Assembly (NCBI GenBank): GCA_028274825.1 | Contig: JAQCMZ010000358.1 | Span: forward strand, 1 to 8,773 | DNA from: Haloferacaceae archaeon | GTDB lineage: Archaea; Halobacteriota; Halobacteria; Halobacteriales; Haloferacaceae | DNA length: 8,773 nt | Direction of reading: 5' to 3' | Shown here: positions 5,272 through 8,773 of the stretch, in pieces | How positions within the stretch are numbered: position 1 is the first letter of the stretch | How the letters are laid out: each line of letters opens with the position of its first letter | Notes under the pieces: model-generated | Databases searched by the model: none | The model's input: only the letters and a program-made list of their open reading frames with translations | What the model was told of the DNA's origin: nothing | Made by a program: the position numbers and the translations under genes

Positions 5272-6817
5272 CGTCCGTCACCACGGCGGACCGGTCAGGC
5301 TGTGACGGAGTCGGGCGGTCATCCCGTGTGTTAAACTCCCCGAGCATATCTGCGAGCTCACCGGTTCGGTTCGTCAGTGTAGCAACCTGATCGGCGAGTT
5401 CAGCGACTTCCGTCGCGTTCTCTTCAGCGGACGAGGCCACCTGCTGAACGTCATCAGTCACAGACTGGACGGTGGCACTAACCGACCCAACCATCGACGA
5501 GACTTCCTCAGCCGATGCTGCTCCTTCGTCGGTCGCTCTCGAAATTTCAGAGATCGAATTGTCAATGTCTGAGACGCGCTCAGCGAGCGCCTCAAACGTT
5601 TCACGCGATACTGTTACAATGCGACTGGACGCAGTGATTTGTGCTTGTGTCGTGTCCATTCTGTCGGTCACACCGTTGACGTCGGCTTGGACCATCTCGA
5701 TGATATCCTCAATTTCGGCGGTGGACGCTTGTGTCTCGTCAGCGAGGGATTTCACCTCATCAGCGACGACATCGAACCCTTCTCCATCCGCGCCGGCACG
5801 GGCTGCCTCGATGTTCGCATTCAACGCGAGAATGTTCGTCTGTTCGGCAATATCTTCGATCAACTCGGTCGTGTCACCGACCGTCTGCATCCGGTTATCC
5901 AGCTGGGAAACGAGCTGGTCAAGTTTCGTGATGCTCGTCTCAATCTCGGTGATGATGTCAGCAACTTCTTGCGCCCTGTCAGCACCTGTCTGTGCCTGGT
6001 CACTGCCGGTTGCGGCGTACGTCGCAGCGTCGTCGCTCGTGGAGGCGACCTCTTCGAGCGTCGCAGAGACGTTTGTTACTTCGCCTGCGGCCTGATCGAG
6101 TTCAGCAGCTTGGTCGGCCATCTCTGCCGCAACTGTTCGGACCTCCTCAGCGATCGCCCGTTGGTCGGTCGCAATCGCCTCAGCTTGATCTCTCGTTTGC
6201 TCGGACGTCGACTCGACAGTCTCGATAAAACGCTGTAGCTGCGCGATTGTCTCTGAGAGACGGCGGGTCATGTCTCCGTACGCGTCGGCTATGCGTTCGA
6301 TTGCTTCTGTGTCGGTGTCAGGGTCAAGACGCCGTGTAAAATCACCGTCAGCGACGGCGTCCATTGCGTCACCGACCTCGTCTGCGGCCCCAATGAGCGT
6401 CTCATTGAACGATTCAGTTTTGCGTTTTGCCTGCTCCGCGTCTCGTTGTGCGCGCTCAGTCTCCTCGAACGCCGCTGACAGCGACGTTCGCATGTCGTCA
6501 AGGTCCGCAGCGAGCTGTCCCAACTCGTCGTCTCGCGAACTTGTGACCGGCTGGTCAAGTTCGCCGTCGCCAATCCGTGCTGCTTCTGAGCGCAAATTCT
6601 CGAGTTCGACGGTGATGCTTCCTGCCAAGATGATCCCCAGTAACCCGAGATTGAACACGAATACGTACAACAGAACGGTACTCGTAGTGAGCGCGTCGAC
6701 ACCTACCGATGTGGCGTAGCCGGTAACACCAACTCCGAGTACAACGGTGCCGATGATTGTGGCTGTGACAACAGTGAACAGCCTGTAGTTGTATCGGGTC
6801 TGAAGCCGATTTAACAT
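5264..6817 (-). CDS. Htr-like methyl-accepting taxis transducer
   Basis: This inner-membrane signal transducer controls the CheA/CheY system and flagellar (archaellum) switching. Its 517 residues show TM1 (about 13-34), an outside loop of only about 11 residues, TM2 (about 46-68), HAMP1 (about 70-118, with GDGELDQPV), a helical linker, HAMP2 (about 145-197, with ADGDFTRRLDP) and a cytoplasmic coiled coil. The signalling tip is EQTNILALNANIEAARAG (325-342), continuing to GFDVVADEVKSLA. Gln/Glu-rich heptads on both sides of the tip are probable methylation regions. Two helices, tandem HAMP and no extracellular ligand domain match HtrI/HtrII of sensory rhodopsins, which take input from a membrane partner, here probably the opsin-like protein encoded immediately downstream with an 8-base overlap. 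Start ATG 6817 fits a leaderless transcript with TTTTTA about 27 bases upstream. Confidence 0.93.
   Translation of the reverse strand: MLNRLQTRYNYRLFTVVTATIIGTVVLGVGVTGYATSVGVDALTTSTVLLYVFVFNLGLLGIILAGSITVELENLRSEAARIGDGELDQPVTSSRDDELGQLAADLDDMRTSLSAAFEETERAQRDAEQAKRKTESFNETLIGAADEVGDAMDAVADGDFTRRLDPDTDTEAIERIADAYGDMTRRLSETIAQLQRFIETVESTSEQTRDQAEAIATDQRAIAEEVRTVAAEMADQAAELDQAAGEVTNVSATLEEVASTSDDAATYAATGSDQAQTGADRAQEVADIITEIETSITKLDQLVSQLDNRMQTVGDTTELIEDIAEQTNILALNANIEAARAGADGEGFDVVADEVKSLADETQASTAEIEDIIEMVQADVNGVTDRMDTTQAQITASSRIVTVSRETFEALAERVSDIDNSISEISRATDEGAASAEEVSSMVGSVSATVQSVTDDVQQVASSAEENATEVAELADQVATLTNRTGELADMLGEFNTRDDRPTPSQPDRSAVVTDDD
5278..5282 (-). promoter_or_regulatory. Ribosome-binding site (GGTGA) for the opsin-like gene
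   Basis: GGTGA, complementary to the archaeal 16S 3' end, lies inside the last codons of the transducer gene and 6 bases before ATG 5271. It supports that start and coupled translation. Confidence 0.5.
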
Positions 6818-6840
6818 ATGGTAAAATCAGTCTTATCAAG

Positions 6841-6846
6841 TAAAAA
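6841..6846 (-). promoter_or_regulatory. TATA-like box (TTTTTA) for the transducer/opsin-like operon
   Basis: On the minus strand TTTTTA lies 24-29 bases before ATG 6817, and no Shine-Dalgarno is present, which suggests a leaderless bicistronic mRNA. The element sits in a TGATTTTTAC copy, repeated as TGATTTTAC next to the start codon. Confidence 0.55.
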
Positions 6847-6862
6847 TCACGGTGGTAGAATA

Positions 6863-6871
6863 TCAAAAATG
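6863..6871 (-). terminator. Possible T-tract terminator after the pseudo-receiver gene
   Basis: The minus strand reads ATTTTTGAT about 77 bases past the stop of the pseudo-receiver gene. Archaeal termination often needs only a short U tract. It could instead be part of the transducer promoter region. Confidence 0.25.
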
Positions 6872-6947
6872 AGAATAGCGGACCAGTGTCACACGAGAGT
6901 TGAGCAGGAGAAGAGCGGTCGTGGACGCAACTTCTCAGTGCGTCTAT

Positions 6948-7709
6948 CTAGCGACCAGACGGATTGACACGCTGATGCGTGGGGTCGCCCCGCATATCGA
7001 CGTGGCCACAGTTCTCACACCGCCAGACGTATGCCCCAATCTTTGACGCGGGGTCATCGCCATTGAGCGGCTCAGTCCAGTCTTGGTCACACTGTGCGCA
7101 CTCGTCGGGCCGGTATTTACTCTCGGCTGTCGTCTCAGAGTCGACATCGGCGGCGTCCGAAAGCGAGATCGCCTCAGCGACGGCGTGGACATCATCGTCG
7201 TCCATCTGCGGGCGGAGCCCATTCAACTGCTCTTGGAGGCGTTCAACGCGCTCTTGAAGCCGTTCATATCCCTCATCGTCGAAGTCTTCCCCAGTCTGCC
7301 ACTCGTACGTTGAGATCAGAGTTGTGGTCCGGTAGTACTTGTCGAGTAACAAGTGGTAGTTCGCCCGATAGAGTAATGTCTCGACACTCCCAGTCAGATC
7401 AGCTTCGAATACCGGCCGCTCGATCTTGTGGTCGTATGGTGACTCAATACCCACATCCCATCGCTCACGGATTCCGAGGACGCGACAGTGTGGCGCCTCC
7501 GAGTGAACTCGGTCAAGGACAGTCTCTGCTGCGCCGTCACCAAACGAGTCCCCCAAGACGGTGACTGCCACCCCGGAGTCGAACGCCGCCTCAAACTGAC
7601 TGCTCGTCAGGGCGCGTCGGTGTTCATACTCATCTAGCCACAACCCGTAGAGGTCTGCCCTCGTCTTGTTGGTCTCACAGACGACGATCGTTGGGACTGG
7701 GAGTTCCAT
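6948..7709 (-). CDS. Pseudo-receiver, HalX-like and zinc-ribbon signalling protein
   Basis: This is a soluble 253-residue protein. Residues 5-113 follow the receiver fold of HalX response regulators (TIVVCETNKTRADLYGLWL; CRVLGIRE; KIERPVFEADL). But the acidic pair is replaced by Cys11-Glu12-Thr13, the phospho-Asp position reads Gly (VLGDSFG, Gly53) and the strand-5 Lys-Pro is Arg-Pro, so phosphorylation is not expected. Residues 112-170 are helical and resemble the HalX domain (LLYRANYHLLLDKYYRTTTL, then a coiled coil with LQERVERLQEQL). The end is a four-Cys zinc ribbon, Cys204-x2-Cys207 and Cys231-x2-Cys234. ATG 7709 is chosen over TTG 7721 because GGTGGT lies 4 bases before it. It follows the PAS gene after 54 bases, probably one operon. 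It may act by binding DNA, RNA or a protein; no target is evident. Confidence 0.8.
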   Translation of the reverse strand: MELPVPTIVVCETNKTRADLYGLWLDEYEHRRALTSSQFEAAFDSGVAVTVLGDSFGDGAAETVLDRVHSEAPHCRVLGIRERWDVGIESPYDHKIERPVFEADLTGSVETLLYRANYHLLLDKYYRTTTLISTYEWQTGEDFDDEGYERLQERVERLQEQLNGLRPQMDDDDVHAVAEAISLSDAADVDSETTAESKYRPDECAQCDQDWTEPLNGDDPASKIGAYVWRCENCGHVDMRGDPTHQRVNPSGR

Positions 7710-7763
7710 CAGGACCACCAATTGTTGTCACGACTTCGTGAGCTGATCCACGCATTGTTCTGT

Positions 7764-8696
7764 TCACTCACCTCGACTCGTTGGCACCGGTTCCGATCCC
7801 GCCATCGATTCCGAAAGCCGCCGTGGTTCCACCGAGAATGAGTGAACAGTCGCAAGGTCGTCAACGAGAGAGATGGCGGTCGATACCGCCTGTTCGGCTC
7901 GCTGAAGCTGTTCAGCAGGTTCCCCATCAGTCGCAGCGTCGAGGTGGCCTGCCGCCTCCCGGAGTGGGGTGCCGAGGTCTTCCGCAAGCACTTCGCCGAA
8001 CTCTGTGAGGTGGCGTTCGATCTCCTGTCTGTGTTCTTTCGTTTCCGTTACGTCTTGGACGAAGCTGACGGCGTGTGTGACCGCACCGTTCGCCCGAATG
8101 ACGGGGGCGACGTCAACCTGCCCCCAATACGGCGTTCCGTCCGCACGGTGGAGAACGACAGTCTCCGAGCGGTGATCGCCCATCATCACGGCGGTCGCGA
8201 GGGCCTGGAGCCGCTCAGAGTCCGTGTCGACACCGCCGAGCACCGAAATTCTCTCCCCAGAAACAGTATCGTGATCGTATCCGGTGGTTGATTCGAACTG
8301 GTCGTTCACGTACGTGATGTGGCTGCCTGTCTCGGTCGTTTCGTGAATCGCGATTCCGACCGGCGCAGTTTCGATTGCGCGGTTTTTCAGTTGAAGTTCT
8401 TGTTCGCGTTGCTTTTGAACCGTGATGTCAGTCGCAAGACCGACAATACGTGTCAGTCCGCCGTCCTCATACACCCCCGATGAACGGTCGTGAACCCAGC
8501 GAACCTCACCATCGGGCTGGACTACACGGTATATCTCTTCGTATGCGTCTGGATCCTCACGTTGACTCGCCAGCGCTGCTTCAACCCGGTCCCGGTCGTC
8601 AGGGTGAATCGCCTCAACGAACGACATGGGGTTCTCCGTGAGCGTCTCTGGATGGCGCCCCCAGATGTCCTCATACGAATCGGTGATGAAGTCCAT
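7764..8696 (-). CDS. PAS-PAS sensor with degenerate HisKA end, 5'-disrupted
   Basis: This is a cytoplasmic sensory protein whose open part is 310 residues from ATG 8696. Residues 1-94 are most of a PAS/PAC domain (IHPDDRDRV, YRVVQPDGEVRWVHDRSSGV, IVGLATDIT). Residues 103-217 are a second PAS (APVGIAIHE, YVNDQFESTTGY, ending VSFVQDVTETK). Residues 228-300 resemble a HisKA dimerisation helix pair, ERHLTEFGEVLAEDLGTPL, but the H-box His is Glu239, and no ATPase domain follows; the protein stops at about 300. ATG 8696 lies inside the first PAS domain, and the same frame continues upstream past an in-frame TAG (8703-8705), so the real gene probably began further upstream, outside this window. The ATG has GGAG 3 bases before it and might still be used. 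Without His or ATPase it cannot be a classical kinase; it may be a sensor-only subunit or a decaying gene. Confidence 0.7.
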   Translation of the reverse strand: MDFITDSYEDIWGRHPETLTENPMSFVEAIHPDDRDRVEAALASQREDPDAYEEIYRVVQPDGEVRWVHDRSSGVYEDGGLTRIVGLATDITVQKQREQELQLKNRAIETAPVGIAIHETTETGSHITYVNDQFESTTGYDHDTVSGERISVLGGVDTDSERLQALATAVMMGDHRSETVVLHRADGTPYWGQVDVAPVIRANGAVTHAVSFVQDVTETKEHRQEIERHLTEFGEVLAEDLGTPLREAAGHLDAATDGEPAEQLQRAEQAVSTAISLVDDLATVHSFSVEPRRLSESMAGSEPVPTSRGE

Positions 8697-8773
8697 CGAC
8701 TCCTAACCAGGTGTAGACATCCAGATCACCTCGCCGGAGTTCGCCTGAATCAGATCAAGCATCCCGGCTCGGG
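8697..8773 (-). pseudogene. Upstream PAS coding continuation beyond in-frame TAG (partial)
   Basis: In the same frame as the PAS gene the upstream sequence reads RAGMLDLIQANSGEVIWMST, then PG, TAG (8703-8705), ES and MDFITDSYEDIWG. This is the expected N-terminal strand of a haloarchaeal PAS domain (compare EVFWLFTPDWETLLFVNSAY as the family pattern). The stop falls where Trp is common, and TGG to TAG is a single change. The fragment runs off the window edge, so the length of the missing part is unknown. Confidence 0.65.

Noticed and set aside
5472..6238. Long plus-strand open frames of up to 207 codons antisense to the transducer
   Set aside because: They are reverse-frame shadows of a GC-rich, acidic coiled-coil gene; composition is Ser/Val-rich low complexity and no start signal is present.
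8703..8705. TAG read as pyrrolysine or another recoded amino acid
   Set aside because: Haloarchaea are not known for amber recoding, nothing in the window supports it, and a TGG to TAG nonsense change explains the site more simply.
1..8773. CRISPR arrays, tRNA or rRNA genes
   Set aside because: No regularly spaced repeats and no tRNA-like cloverleaf or rRNA sequence was seen on reading either strand.

Overview
The window is almost certainly from a haloarchaeon (class Halobacteria). The proteins are strongly acidic, the promoter signals are TATA-like boxes about 27 bases before start codons (leaderless transcripts), and several families are typical of that class: a bacterio-opsin-activator-type HTH, a HalX-like response regulator, an Htr-type transducer with tandem HAMP domains, and haloarchaeal PAS sensors. 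The genus cannot be decided from the sequence. No tRNA, rRNA or CRISPR array is visible.

Layout, left to right. 1-185 has no gene. 186-675 is a broken bacterio-opsin-activator-type regulator: its HTH domain can be read only by shifting frame at two runs of six G. 676-942 holds no intact gene, only a possible decayed membrane-peptide fragment. 943-2693 (minus) is a two-gene ABC-2 exporter operon, permease then ATPase, overlapping by ATGA. 2900-3754 (plus, divergent) is a CPBP-family intramembrane protease-like protein. 3917-4186 (plus) is a receiver domain cut off after its phospho-Asp half, at a motif resembling the right end of an IS200/IS605 (IS1341-type) element. 4187-4530 is gene-free debris containing an orphan membrane-helix fragment and an inverted repeat.

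The right half, all on the minus strand, is a sensory cluster. In transcription order it holds a PAS-PAS-HisKA-like protein interrupted by an in-frame TAG (7764-8773, running off the window), a pseudo-receiver/HalX-like/zinc-ribbon protein (6948-7709), a two-helix, tandem-HAMP methyl-accepting transducer (5264-6817), and a seven-helix protein (4531-5271) whose start overlaps the transducer stop by 8 bases.

The main discovery candidate is that last pair. Gene order, overlap, transducer architecture, and the size, topology and helix spacing of the partner match the htr-sop (sensory rhodopsin transducer plus sensory rhodopsin) arrangement. But the seven-helix protein has no lysine in its last helix, and in a hand alignment the retinal-pocket Arg/Asp/Asp/Lys are all replaced. 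It looks like a retinal-independent, opsin-like receptor coupled to a taxis transducer. The neighbouring signalling proteins also lack their canonical residues (HisKA His to Glu, receiver Asp to Gly), so the cluster is either decaying or has moved to non-phosphorelay, non-photochemical signalling.
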